A DNA stretch of 34,448 nt from Mangrovimonas sp. (GTDB lineage: Bacteria; Bacteroidota; Bacteroidia; Flavobacteriales; Flavobacteriaceae): contig JAGQZG010000007.1 in the NCBI GenBank assembly GCA_020435705.1, positions 1 through 34,448 of the forward strand, in the 5' to 3' direction. Made by a program: the position numbers and the translations under genes. The notes below the pieces were generated by a model. It had not been told where the DNA came from, did no database searches, and was given only the letters and a program-made list of their open reading frames with translations. This document shows positions 1 to 7,488 of the stretch, one piece after another; the stretch's first letter is position 1, and each line of letters opens with the position of its first letter.

Positions 1-66
1 ATCTTTTTCTTTCTTACAAGAAAAAAGTACACAATACACTGTTAAAACATAACACGCCTTTTTCAT
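1..66 (-). CDS. N-terminus of a lipoprotein, cut by the left window edge
   Basis: Only the first 22 codons are inside the window. Reading leftward from an ATG at 66-64, the frame stays open to base 1 and encodes a basic start (MKKACYVL), a hydrophobic stretch and a lipobox ending in LFSC, followed by a charged KKEKD segment. This is the pattern of a Bacteroidota lipoprotein signal peptide cut by signal peptidase II. The ATG overlaps the stop codon of the TIM-barrel gene (ATGA, 66-63), so it is probably the third gene of the same operon and translationally coupled. The mature protein is not visible, so no function can be given. The lipobox and coupled start make a chance frame unlikely. Confidence 0.7.
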   Translation of the reverse strand, partial: MKKACYVLTVYCVLFSCKKEKD

Positions 67-890
67 CTTATTTTTTCTTTTAAATAGTTTACTAATCGAA
101 TATTTACATCTGCCTGAATGGACAAAGGTTCCTTACTGAACGGCTTTTGTGGCATATAAGGAAATGGCCCAAATTCAGGAGTAATGGTAAATGCATCTGT
201 TTCGTAGTGGATTTCAATAATTTGTTTCCACCACGTAATAAATTGGTTCAAATAACTGTCCCATTCAGGAGCAAAGGGGTTGTTAACTTGGGGCGCTTGC
301 TCAAAACCAACCCTGGCATGTAAATGATAAATATGAGACCCTACCCGATGGAGGATTTTGTCTTGATCTTGCAACATAGACTCTGAAACCACACACCAAT
401 GTGACAAATCGCCAACCAATTTAAGGTTTGGGAATTTTTCCAAATAGTTTAACGTAGTTGCCGAGTGAAACGTAAACCTGCCTCGGTGAATTTCGTGATA
501 AACGGGTATATTTTCATTCAGAGAAAAATTTTCTATCGCTTCTATAATTCTACAATTATCATCAAAACTATAATGATCTTTTCCCGTATGCGAGTTGATA
601 AACGTGGGTTGGAAATCAATCAAGGATTCTAATTTCTTCAACACCTTTTGCATATACTCTTGAGGCGTTTCTTTCACAACCCCAAAAACCTGCTGAGCCA
701 CCAAGATAAAGTTGGTGTTTTTCTGCCTTTGCAAGTCAAGCTCTTTATGAAATTGAGCTTTAAACGTTTCCTTTTCGGGGATATCGATTTCTATTCCTGA
801 AAACTGATTGCTGTTAACCACTTCAAAGAAATCATTGAGCCGTAAAGATTCACTGCCCCAGTGTGGATAAAGATATTTTATTCGTGTCAA
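63..890 (-). CDS. Sugar phosphate isomerase/epimerase-like TIM-barrel protein
   Basis: This 275-residue protein resembles the xylose isomerase-like TIM-barrel family (AP endonuclease 2 superfamily), whose members isomerise or epimerise sugars and related keto compounds using a divalent metal. Candidate metal-site segments occur in family order: HEIHRGRF mid-protein, GDLSHWC, HLHARVG and TPEFGPFPY. The substrate cannot be deduced. No signal peptide is seen, so it should be cytoplasmic. The start is TTG at 890: the upstream frame has a stop five codons away with no ATG between, and the next internal Met is near residue 79. The TTG overlaps the stop of the dioxygenase gene (TTGA), indicating coupling. 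A lipoprotein gene follows with another 4-base overlap. Confidence 0.8.
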   Translation of the reverse strand: MTRIKYLYPHWGSESLRLNDFFEVVNSNQFSGIEIDIPEKETFKAQFHKELDLQRQKNTNFILVAQQVFGVVKETPQEYMQKVLKKLESLIDFQPTFINSHTGKDHYSFDDNCRIIEAIENFSLNENIPVYHEIHRGRFTFHSATTLNYLEKFPNLKLVGDLSHWCVVSESMLQDQDKILHRVGSHIYHLHARVGFEQAPQVNNPFAPEWDSYLNQFITWWKQIIEIHYETDAFTITPEFGPFPYMPQKPFSKEPLSIQADVNIRLVNYLKEKIR

Positions 891-1693
891 TACAAAACAG
901 GATTAAGGTGCGTATTAATAACCTGGCCTATTTGGGCTCCGGGGCACCACGTATCCCAATCATTTTGCTGACCCTCGTTGGTCGGTTTTTTAAGCATCAT
1001 GTCTTTATCCATATAAATAACCGTCATTACCTTTCTCATCTTTTCGGAAGCATTGGCTCCGGCACGATGGAATACCCACCCTGAATGAAAACTAACTTCC
1101 CCTAGATCAAACGACTCTACCACGTGTTTAAAGTCAGTTACTTTTAACCGCCTTTGAATGAGTACTTCGCTCGCATCTCCAATTTCTAAGTCGCGACCCT
1201 CTAAAATCTCGTGGCTTCCAGCACTGAATTCCAAAGGGCCCATTTCCAAGGGTGTCATTTGCAAAGGGATCCAAGCCGTTACCGTTTTGTCGGTTTCCAA
1301 GGGCCAATAATATTGATCGGCATGCCAAGGTGTAATACCACCACCAGGTTCTTTAAACAAAGCCTGATCGTGATATAACCTAACACCTTCAACCTGCATC
1401 AATTGCGTGGCGATACTAGCCAGCCTCTTACTGAACACCAATTGTTTTATGTCTTGGTCTTTAGTCCAAAGATTAAAAATCTGAAGAAAAGCCTTTCCGT
1501 AAGTGGACCGCTCTTCCAAAGGAACTGACATGTTATTGAGTTCTTCTACTTTTTTGGTAATCAATACATTAAAATAAGACAACGTCTCTGCATCGAGAAC
1601 TTCTTTCAACTTAATGTACCGGTGCTTTTGATAAAAATCAATTTGCTCCTGTTTAAGTATATAGGGCGAATTTAAAATTTCGTGATTGCTCAT
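887..1693 (-). CDS. Phytanoyl-CoA dioxygenase (PhyH) family protein
   Basis: A 268-residue Fe(II)/2-oxoglutarate-dependent oxygenase of the PhyH type. The metal triad is visible: H124 and D126 in TPWHADQYYW, and the distal His probably H209 in WVFHRAGAN. R220 is suitably placed to hold 2-oxoglutarate. Such enzymes hydroxylate small molecules, and members outside lipid metabolism are common, so the name does not imply phytanate as substrate. It is the first gene of an operon with the TIM-barrel protein and a lipoprotein, and it lies divergent to an AraC-type regulator across a 128-base gap. Together they look like a small catabolic or modification unit controlled by that regulator. The substrate is unknown. 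Confidence 0.85.
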   Translation of the reverse strand: MSNHEILNSPYILKQEQIDFYQKHRYIKLKEVLDAETLSYFNVLITKKVEELNNMSVPLEERSTYGKAFLQIFNLWTKDQDIKQLVFSKRLASIATQLMQVEGVRLYHDQALFKEPGGGITPWHADQYYWPLETDKTVTAWIPLQMTPLEMGPLEFSAGSHEILEGRDLEIGDASEVLIQRRLKVTDFKHVVESFDLGEVSFHSGWVFHRAGANASEKMRKVMTVIYMDKDMMLKKPTNEGQQNDWDTWCPGAQIGQVINTHLNPVLY

Positions 1694-1712
1694 AACCTTT
1701 AGAATTGTTTTT

Positions 1713-1720
1713 CAAAACTA
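1713..1720 (-). promoter_or_regulatory. Putative -7 box of the PhyH operon
   Basis: On the minus strand this reads TAGTTTTG, a match to the Bacteroidota -7 consensus TAnnTTTG, 19 bases ahead of the ATG at 1693. No convincing TTG -33 element is seen at the usual distance, so the call rests on the -7 box and its position. Confidence 0.4.
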
Positions 1721-1760
1721 AGGGTGTTGTAAAAAATTTAATTGGTGTATTTTAGCTAAT

Positions 1761-1772
1761 AATATGCATATT
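1761..1772. promoter_or_regulatory. Palindrome AATATGCATATT between divergent genes
   Basis: A perfect 12-base palindrome sits in the intergenic region between the PhyH gene and the AraC-type regulator, upstream of both. It could be an operator, but AraC proteins usually bind direct rather than inverted repeats, and short AT-rich palindromes arise by chance in this base composition. Confidence 0.25.
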
Positions 1773-1821
1773 TTAACCTTATTTATAATTTTTAATATAT
1801 TTATGAGTTAATTATTGAGTA

Positions 1822-2697
1822 ATGAAGCCGAGATTAGAAACACTTTCACTGCCTTCCAAACAGCAATCATTCAATGCATTTTCAATACATGCCGATTCTT
1901 TTGAACCCTATTGGCATTACCACCCGGAATTGGAATTGACCTTAATCACCAAAGGACAGGGAACTCGGTTTGTTGGAGATAATATTTCTCCTTTTGGCGA
2001 CAATGATTTGGTTCTAGTAGGTGAAAATTTGCCCCATCATTGGGTTTCCATTACCAATGAAAATACTAGTGTTGGAGCCGTTGTGATTCAATTTCCAAAA
2101 TCAATTTTTGAGGCCTTTCCAGAGTGTGACCCATTCAAATTATTGTTCAACAAAACCCTTCAAGGGCTTCACTTTAGAAAGCCTTCTCAAGCTATCATTA
2201 AAAAAATGACCGTTTTCAACTCCTTGGACAAACCGTCCCAACTAAGTGCTTTAATTTCCATCTTGCATGAATTATCCCTTGAGAGCAGCAAGAGCGTTGT
2301 TTTATCTTCAAAAATATACCGACAAAACTTTCGTGAAAGCAAATATGATAGCAAGGTATCCAAGTGTACTTCCTATATATTGGAACATCTTAATGACTCT
2401 TTAAATGTATCCATGATGGCCGAAAAGATGCACATGACTCCACCTTCATTTTGCAGATGGTTTAAAAAGCATATAGGTCTTTCGTTTGTGACATTTTTGA
2501 ATAAATCCAGAGTGGAAAGTGCCTGTCATTATCTCGCTACTACAGACGCACCCATACAGGACATTGCTTTTATGGTTGGGTTTGAAAGTTTAAGTCACTT
2601 TAATAGGACTTTCAAGAGTTTGAAAGAGATGAGTCCTCGTTTGTTCAGACTAAAAATCCAACCAAATCCTCAATCTTGGAAAGCAACTGGATTTTGA
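1822..2697 (+). CDS. AraC family transcriptional regulator with N-terminal cupin
   Basis: A 291-residue regulator. The N-terminal part (about 25-110) has the AraC cupin pattern HYHPELELTLI...GDNISPF...LPHHW, the likely ligand-sensing domain. The C-terminal 100 residues carry two helix-turn-helix motifs (VSMMAEKMHMTPPSFCRWFKK and the PIQDIAFMVGFESLSHFNRTFK region, ending in MSPRLFR). It is divergent to the PhyH/TIM-barrel/lipoprotein operon, the usual position of a local activator that responds to a sugar or related compound. A near-consensus -7 box (TATATTTA, 1796-1803) precedes the ATG. Its last 53 bases overlap the 3' end of radA on the opposite strand. The ligand is unknown. Confidence 0.9.
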   Translation: MKPRLETLSLPSKQQSFNAFSIHADSFEPYWHYHPELELTLITKGQGTRFVGDNISPFGDNDLVLVGENLPHHWVSITNENTSVGAVVIQFPKSIFEAFPECDPFKLLFNKTLQGLHFRKPSQAIIKKMTVFNSLDKPSQLSALISILHELSLESSKSVVLSSKIYRQNFRESKYDSKVSKCTSYILEHLNDSLNVSMMAEKMHMTPPSFCRWFKKHIGLSFVTFLNKSRVESACHYLATTDAPIQDIAFMVGFESLSHFNRTFKSLKEMSPRLFRLKIQPNPQSWKATGF

Positions 2698-4006
2698 TGC
2701 CTGTATCCTTCAAGGAAATCGTATTGTATTTAGAAACAAAAATGGTGGAATACCCTAACTTCTCGGCTTCCAAAATTCGTTGCTCCACACGTTGAATGGG
2801 ACGAATTTCCCCCGACAGACCTACCTCAGCGGCAAAGCAGTAATCTTTGGGTAATGCCACATCTTCATTGGAGGATAAAATAGCAGCGATCACCGCCAAA
2901 TCAATCGCTGGATCATCAACCGTGATACCTCCAGTTACATTCAAGAACACATCTTTTGCCCCCAATCTAAAACCAGCTCGTTTCTCCAAAACCGCCAGCA
3001 GCATGTTCAAACGCTTGGCATTAAATCCCGTTGCGCTTCGTTGAGGCGTTCCATAAACAGCTGTACTTACCAAAGCTTGAATTTCTATAAGCAATGGCCG
3101 AAGGCCTTCCATGGTAACGGCTACGGCATTGCCACTTAATTCCTCGTCTTTTTTGGAAATCAATATTTCTGAAGGATTCGAAACCTCTCGTAACCCTGTT
3201 CCTTGCATTTCATAAATACCCAACTCATTGGTAGAACCAAAACGGTTTTTGTTGGCTCTTAAAATTCTGAAAACATAATTGCGGTCACCCTCAAACTGTA
3301 ACACGGTATCTACCATGTGCTCCAAAATTTTTGGGCCTGCAATCGTACCATCCTTCGTGATGTGGCCAACCAAAATAACAGGGGTTGATGTTTCTTTGGC
3401 AAACTTGATAAGTTCAGCGGTGCACTCTTTGATTTGCGAAATACTTCCTGCTGACGATTCTATGTAATCACTATGAAGTGTTTGAATGGAATCTACAACC
3501 ACTAAGTCGGGCTCCAGATCTTCAATTTGCTTAAAAATATTCTGTGTTTTGGTTTCTGTCAAGATGTAACAATGATCGTTTTTAGGATTAATACGTTCGG
3601 CTCGCATCTTGATTTGTTTTTGGCTTTCTTCGCCTGAAACATAGAGCACCTTTAAGGGTAAGTTGAGTGCCACCTGTAGCAGCAGGGTACTTTTTCCTAT
3701 CCCTGGCTCACCTCCTAAAAGAATCAAGGAGCCTGGCACAATCCCACCGCCCAAAACACGGTTGAGTTCAAAGTCTAACGTTAGAATTCTGGATTCCTCA
3801 CCACCATCAATTTCTTTTAGCGTGAGAGGTTTTGAGGCACGCTTTGTGGTTGAAGAAGACTGCTGCTTCCAATCGGTTTTGTCTTCTTTTTGGATAACCT
3901 CTTCAACAATGGTGTTCCACTCTTTACAGGCATTGCACTGGCCTTGCCATTTGGCATATTGAGCCCCGCAATTCTGACAAAAAAAAGTTGTTTTTACCTT
4001 CGCCAT
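2645..4006 (-). CDS. radA: DNA repair protein RadA
   Basis: RadA (Sms) is a RecA-like DnaB-type helicase that promotes branch migration of recombination intermediates. All hallmarks are present in 453 residues: a four-cysteine zinc finger (C10, C13, C24, C27), Walker A GGEPGIGKST at 98-107, the RadA-specific KNRFG motif at 253-257, and a C-terminal Lon-protease-like domain without protease function. Length is normal for the family. The ATG at 4006 shares one base with the stop of the upstream esterase-like gene (TAATG), so translation is probably coupled. It is the last gene of the panC operon. Its 3' end runs 53 bases into the convergent araC-type gene, with no terminator visible. Confidence 0.97.
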   Translation of the reverse strand: MAKVKTTFFCQNCGAQYAKWQGQCNACKEWNTIVEEVIQKEDKTDWKQQSSSTTKRASKPLTLKEIDGGEESRILTLDFELNRVLGGGIVPGSLILLGGEPGIGKSTLLLQVALNLPLKVLYVSGEESQKQIKMRAERINPKNDHCYILTETKTQNIFKQIEDLEPDLVVVDSIQTLHSDYIESSAGSISQIKECTAELIKFAKETSTPVILVGHITKDGTIAGPKILEHMVDTVLQFEGDRNYVFRILRANKNRFGSTNELGIYEMQGTGLREVSNPSEILISKKDEELSGNAVAVTMEGLRPLLIEIQALVSTAVYGTPQRSATGFNAKRLNMLLAVLEKRAGFRLGAKDVFLNVTGGITVDDPAIDLAVIAAILSSNEDVALPKDYCFAAEVGLSGEIRPIQRVEQRILEAEKLGYSTIFVSKYNTISLKDTGIKIQLLSKIEDLVGFLV

Positions 4007-5154
4007 TAATACCCAAAATCTGCTTTGATCGCGTCGGCACGTTCCAACATCATATCCTTAGTGAATCCTCCAATTTCTTTTAAAACATAGGCCGATTGAT
4101 ATGTTTTCATGGCTTTTTTCGGTTCGCCTGTTTCTTCATAAAAACGAGCCAAATAATAATTACCCAATAAGGTTTCCGGGTATTGCTTTCTGGCCAACTT
4201 CCCTAACTCTTCGTAGTAACCAAATTTTTCGGTTTTTTCAATGGTAGCAGCCACCGCTTTAAAATCGTTAATTGAAACTTGTTTATCAAATCCAAAAAGC
4301 TCTTCAATGGTAGCGTATTTTTCAACGAGATACTCTACAGGCGACCCGTCCAATTTCAAAAGAACTTCTTGATACTCTTTTTTACTGATAGGTTGATACA
4401 CTTGAAAAATACTTTCTAAGGCATTGGGAATAGAGTGCGCGGGCAATCCATAGTGCGACGGCCCTTCAAAGTTATTGAATGTATAGTGAAAATTCTTGTT
4501 GTCAATAGCTTTTAAAGACGCATCCAAAGCTTGGGTTTTTTCCCTGATTTTAGCCACGTCATTGTCTGAGGTTGAAAGGTAGTAGAAAATCTTCTTCTCC
4601 ATACTTGGTAACCGTTCAGACAAATACGTAGTTGTATCTGGTGCCAATTCTGGACTTAATACTATATACCCATTGAATACCGGATTGTCTTTTAACAGGT
4701 AGTAATTGATGAAATTTGCCGTTTCGTCATGACCAATGGCCACTCTAAAATTTGCCAATCGGTAGGTTTTTTCCAAATAAGGAATTAATTCCAGTCCTAT
4801 AAATTCAAAAAACTTGGCACCTTTATCCATGGGCAAAGAATTTTCAGCAGAATAGGTACAATCATCGTATCTTAAATCGTATTGATTAATCCCAACTACA
4901 ATAGCGCCCGGCATGTCTTCCCAATAGGCATAATAATCAACATTTCCTGCTACAGGCTCAAACAAATAATCACCATCCCAAACAATAAACAAAGGGTAGG
5001 TGGTATCACTACTATCATTATATCCTCTAGGCAACTGAATCTTTAACTCCCTATCTTCTCCCAACTTATCTGAATGAAACGTTTCGTAACGGGTTTGTGC
5101 CTTTATGGAAATGAAGATTAGGAACAGGATGGGCACTAGGTTTTTTCTTAACAT
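4006..5154 (-). CDS. Secreted alpha/beta-hydrolase-fold protein (esterase D-like) with Asp at the nucleophile elbow, plus TPR-like tail
   Basis: A 382-residue protein with a signal peptide (about 1-19, ending IKAQ), so exported. Residues about 22-250 follow the putative esterase (esterase D/enterochelin esterase-like) pattern: LPRGYN, YPLFIVWDGDY, and a nucleophile elbow that reads GHDET at 141-145 where the family has GxSxG. Asp143 therefore replaces the catalytic Ser. A His in GPSHYGLP (about 234) is in place. Residues about 325-380 (YYLARFYEETGEPKKAMKTY) look like a tetratricopeptide repeat. It may be a non-catalytic binding protein, or use Asp as epoxide hydrolases and haloalkane dehalogenases do. 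It lies between the YbhN-like gene (37 bases) and radA (1-base overlap). Confidence 0.8.
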   Translation of the reverse strand: MLRKNLVPILFLIFISIKAQTRYETFHSDKLGEDRELKIQLPRGYNDSSDTTYPLFIVWDGDYLFEPVAGNVDYYAYWEDMPGAIVVGINQYDLRYDDCTYSAENSLPMDKGAKFFEFIGLELIPYLEKTYRLANFRVAIGHDETANFINYYLLKDNPVFNGYIVLSPELAPDTTTYLSERLPSMEKKIFYYLSTSDNDVAKIREKTQALDASLKAIDNKNFHYTFNNFEGPSHYGLPAHSIPNALESIFQVYQPISKKEYQEVLLKLDGSPVEYLVEKYATIEELFGFDKQVSINDFKAVAATIEKTEKFGYYEELGKLARKQYPETLLGNYYLARFYEETGEPKKAMKTYQSAYVLKEIGGFTKDMMLERADAIKADFGY

Positions 5155-5191
5155 GGCAGGAACAGTTTAGATTGCCCTGCAAGTTAAAAAT

Positions 5192-6160
5192 TTATTCTAC
5201 ACCAACGATTTTCTTTGTGTTATAGATTGGAAGAAAAATAAAAGAAATAACCCCGCAAACCACTAACATAATGGTTTGGGAAGACCATATGATCCAACCA
5301 AAAGCATAACTAGGGTCTTGCGGAATATTAAAAAGAGAAAAAGCAGTCATCACGGCCAGCGGATAGGCAAACAAACCCGCATTCGTGGTAGCAATGGTAA
5401 AACTCGCTGCAATAAACGCCACTAAAACCATCCCTAAAGTAACATGTGAAATTTCATCAACGGCAAAAAGGGTCACATAGAACATTAAAATATACATCCC
5501 CCAAATGAACAAGGTATGTCCTATAAATGCCCATTTGTGTTCCATGTTCAAAATACTGAAAACACCTTCCTTAAGCCCCTTAATAAACGTTCTTATTTTT
5601 ACCGCTAGCAAGGTCTGGCTTTTCTTTAGGTAAATGAAAATCACTACTGAAATTATAAGCAGTATGGCACTACCCATTATAATTTTCTGGAAACTAAAAG
5701 CCTTCTCCAAAAGAGTGAAAATATAATCAAACTGCAGAATAAGGGTAATTGCTATTATTCCCAACATGACCAAAACATCGGCCACCCGTTCGGCCACGAT
5801 GGTTCCAAACCCTTTTTCAAAAGGAACTTTCTCGTAATTGGTAAGCACCATAGCGCGCAAGACTTCCCCTGAGCGAGGAATTCCAAAATTGGCCAAATAC
5901 CCCACAAACACCGCCATAACGCTATTGGGCAACTGCGCTTTATAGCCCAGAGGTTGCAACAAATAGTTCCACCTGTAGGCTCTTGAAAGGTGACTTAAAA
6001 CGCCGAAAAACAAGCCCAGAAGAATCCACCAAATGTTCGCTTTTTTAACAAAAGGCCATACTTTAGCTAGTGGAAATTCAGAAAAAGCATACCATCCAAG
6101 GAATATAGCCAATACAATTGGAACTATAATTTTAAGTCCTTTTTTGGTAGAGGAATTCAA
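5192..6160 (-). CDS. YbhN/UPF0104 family membrane protein (lysylphosphatidylglycerol synthase TM-like)
   Basis: A 322-residue integral membrane protein with about eight hydrophobic segments, matching the lysylphosphatidylglycerol synthase transmembrane/UPF0104 family. Family-like segments include LSRAYRWNYLLQPLG near residue 60, FVGYLANFGIPRSGEVLRA near 85-105 and TIVAERVADVLVMLG near 120. The family is proposed to move lipids across the inner membrane. The soluble MprF synthase domain is absent, so lysyl transfer is not expected. The only usable start is TTG at 6160: the same frame has the TAA at 6169-6167 two codons upstream, and no early Met exists. It begins 6 bases after panD in the pantothenate operon. 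Confidence 0.85.
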   Translation of the reverse strand: MNSSTKKGLKIIVPIVLAIFLGWYAFSEFPLAKVWPFVKKANIWWILLGLFFGVLSHLSRAYRWNYLLQPLGYKAQLPNSVMAVFVGYLANFGIPRSGEVLRAMVLTNYEKVPFEKGFGTIVAERVADVLVMLGIIAITLILQFDYIFTLLEKAFSFQKIIMGSAILLIISVVIFIYLKKSQTLLAVKIRTFIKGLKEGVFSILNMEHKWAFIGHTLFIWGMYILMFYVTLFAVDEISHVTLGMVLVAFIAASFTIATTNAGLFAYPLAVMTAFSLFNIPQDPSYAFGWIIWSSQTIMLVVCGVISFIFLPIYNTKKIVGVE

Positions 6161-6166
6161 ATGAGG

Positions 6167-6517
6167 TTATTTTAAGAGATTGGTTGCCTCATCAGGAAAC
6201 ACTAAAGCAGGTTTGAAGGTTTTGGCCTCTTCAATATCCATCATGGCATAGGTGATAAGGATAAGAGTATCACCCACTGATACTTTCCTAGCAGCGGCGC
6301 CATTGAGTGTGATTTCGCCACTTCCCCTAGGGCCAGGGATAACATAGGTTTCCAAACGCTCGCCATTGTCATTGTTGACAATTTGTACTTTCTCGCCTTG
6401 GATTATATTGGCAGCCTCCATTAAATCTTCATCAATGGTAATACTCCCTATATAGTTTAGGTCGGCTCCGGTACATTTGACTCGGTGTATCTTTGATTTT
6501 ACAACGTGAATTTGCAT
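6167..6517 (-). CDS. panD: Aspartate 1-decarboxylase
   Basis: PanD converts L-aspartate to beta-alanine, the amine half of pantothenate. The 116-residue protein has the invariant self-processing site: Gly24-Ser25 in NYIGSITID. Cleavage there makes the pyruvoyl cofactor on the new N-terminus of the alpha chain. The [12 protein letters not shown] segment of the active site is also present, and length matches the family (115-127). It lies 13 bases downstream of panC, so the two enzymes that make and use beta-alanine are co-transcribed. panB and panE are not in the window. Confidence 0.97.
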   Translation of the reverse strand: MQIHVVKSKIHRVKCTGADLNYIGSITIDEDLMEAANIIQGEKVQIVNNDNGERLETYVIPGPRGSGEITLNGAAARKVSVGDTLILITYAMMDIEEAKTFKPALVFPDEATNLLK

Positions 6518-6530
6518 GGTGCAAAGGTAA

Positions 6531-7379
6531 TTAATTTAGTGCGATATTATCAATAAGTCTAACATCATCGGCATAAACAGCTATAAACGCACGGTATTTA
6601 TTGTTTTTTGTCTTTCTAACAACAGGCTTGAGAGTCTCACTATTGGCCACAGTAAAATATTCAAGTTTTAAGAGCGGATGCTTAGCAAATTGATCTTTAA
6701 CCCATTGCGTCACTTGATTAGCACTTTTTGTGCCAAACTTTTCCTTGGCTCGTTGAAGAGTTTTGTAAATAAAAGGCGACTCCTTTCTGTAAGTGGGTTT
6801 TAATCGGGTGTTTCTGGAACTCATGGCCAATCCATCCTGTTCTCTCAATATAGGGCAACCAATAATGTTTACCGGCAACCGGTACTTGCTCACCAGTTTC
6901 CTGATAATGGCCAATTGCTGAAAATCCTTTTCCCCAAAATACGCATTTTGTGGCTCCACAATTTCAAAAAGCCTTTTAACCACTGTGCCTACACCGTCAA
7001 AATGACCGTGCCTAAAGCGCCCTTCCATTTCATTTTCCAGTCCGTCAAAATCAAAACTCTCTGCTTTGGTTTTTCCTTCATAAACATCTTCCACCGAAGG
7101 TGCGTACACAACAATCTCGTTGGAGAGCGATTGCAGGAACTTTACATCGGCATCCAATGTTCTTGGGTACTTTTTTAGATCTTCCTTATTGTCAAACTGG
7201 GTAGGGTTTACAAAGATGCTCACTACTACTAGATCGTTATCTTTCAACGCCAACTTTGCTAGAGAGAGATGTCCCTTGTGCAATGCCCCCATAGTAGGTA
7301 CCAAGCCTAGTTTTAGACCTTTGTTTTTATAGACTGAAAAGTGCTTATTTAAGGCCTCTTTTTCTGAAAAGACTTTCAT
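6531..7379 (-). CDS. panC: Pantothenate synthetase
   Basis: PanC joins pantoate and beta-alanine with ATP to give pantothenate. The 282-residue protein has the nucleotidyltransferase HxGH motif (HKGH, 34-37, in [13 protein letters not shown]), the FVNPTQF segment, GEKDFQQL, and MSSRNTRL, the KMSKS-like loop. The length is standard. It is the first gene of a five-gene minus-strand operon (panC, panD, YbhN-like, esterase-like, radA). A TAnnTTTG box lies 24 bases ahead of its ATG, in the 109-base gap shared with the divergent GT5-like gene. Confidence 0.97.
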   Translation of the reverse strand: MKVFSEKEALNKHFSVYKNKGLKLGLVPTMGALHKGHLSLAKLALKDNDLVVVSIFVNPTQFDNKEDLKKYPRTLDADVKFLQSLSNEIVVYAPSVEDVYEGKTKAESFDFDGLENEMEGRFRHGHFDGVGTVVKRLFEIVEPQNAYFGEKDFQQLAIIRKLVSKYRLPVNIIGCPILREQDGLAMSSRNTRLKPTYRKESPFIYKTLQRAKEKFGTKSANQVTQWVKDQFAKHPLLKLEYFTVANSETLKPVVRKTKNNKYRAFIAVYADDVRLIDNIALN

Positions 7380-7402
7380 CTTTAATAAAAAATTAACGGG
7401 TG

Positions 7403-7410
7403 CAAACTTA
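7403..7410 (-). promoter_or_regulatory. Putative -7 box of the panC operon
   Basis: Minus-strand TAAGTTTG matches the Bacteroidota TAnnTTTG -7 consensus and would give a leader of roughly 20 bases before the panC ATG. No clear -33 TTG is seen at standard spacing. Confidence 0.45.
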
Positions 7411-7441
7411 AGATTTTACAATCAATTCGCATAAATTTTTG

Positions 7442-7449
7442 TACTTTTG
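7442..7449 (+). promoter_or_regulatory. Putative -7 box of the GT5-like/DUF4270/glmS operon
   Basis: TACTTTTG matches TAnnTTTG and is 39 bases before the ATG at 7489. Together with the panC box on the other strand it forms a compact divergent promoter region with the two boxes about 30 bases apart. Confidence 0.45.
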
Positions 7450-7488
7450 CGTGTTTTTTATTAGGAAATTGAAAAGTCGAGGAATTAT

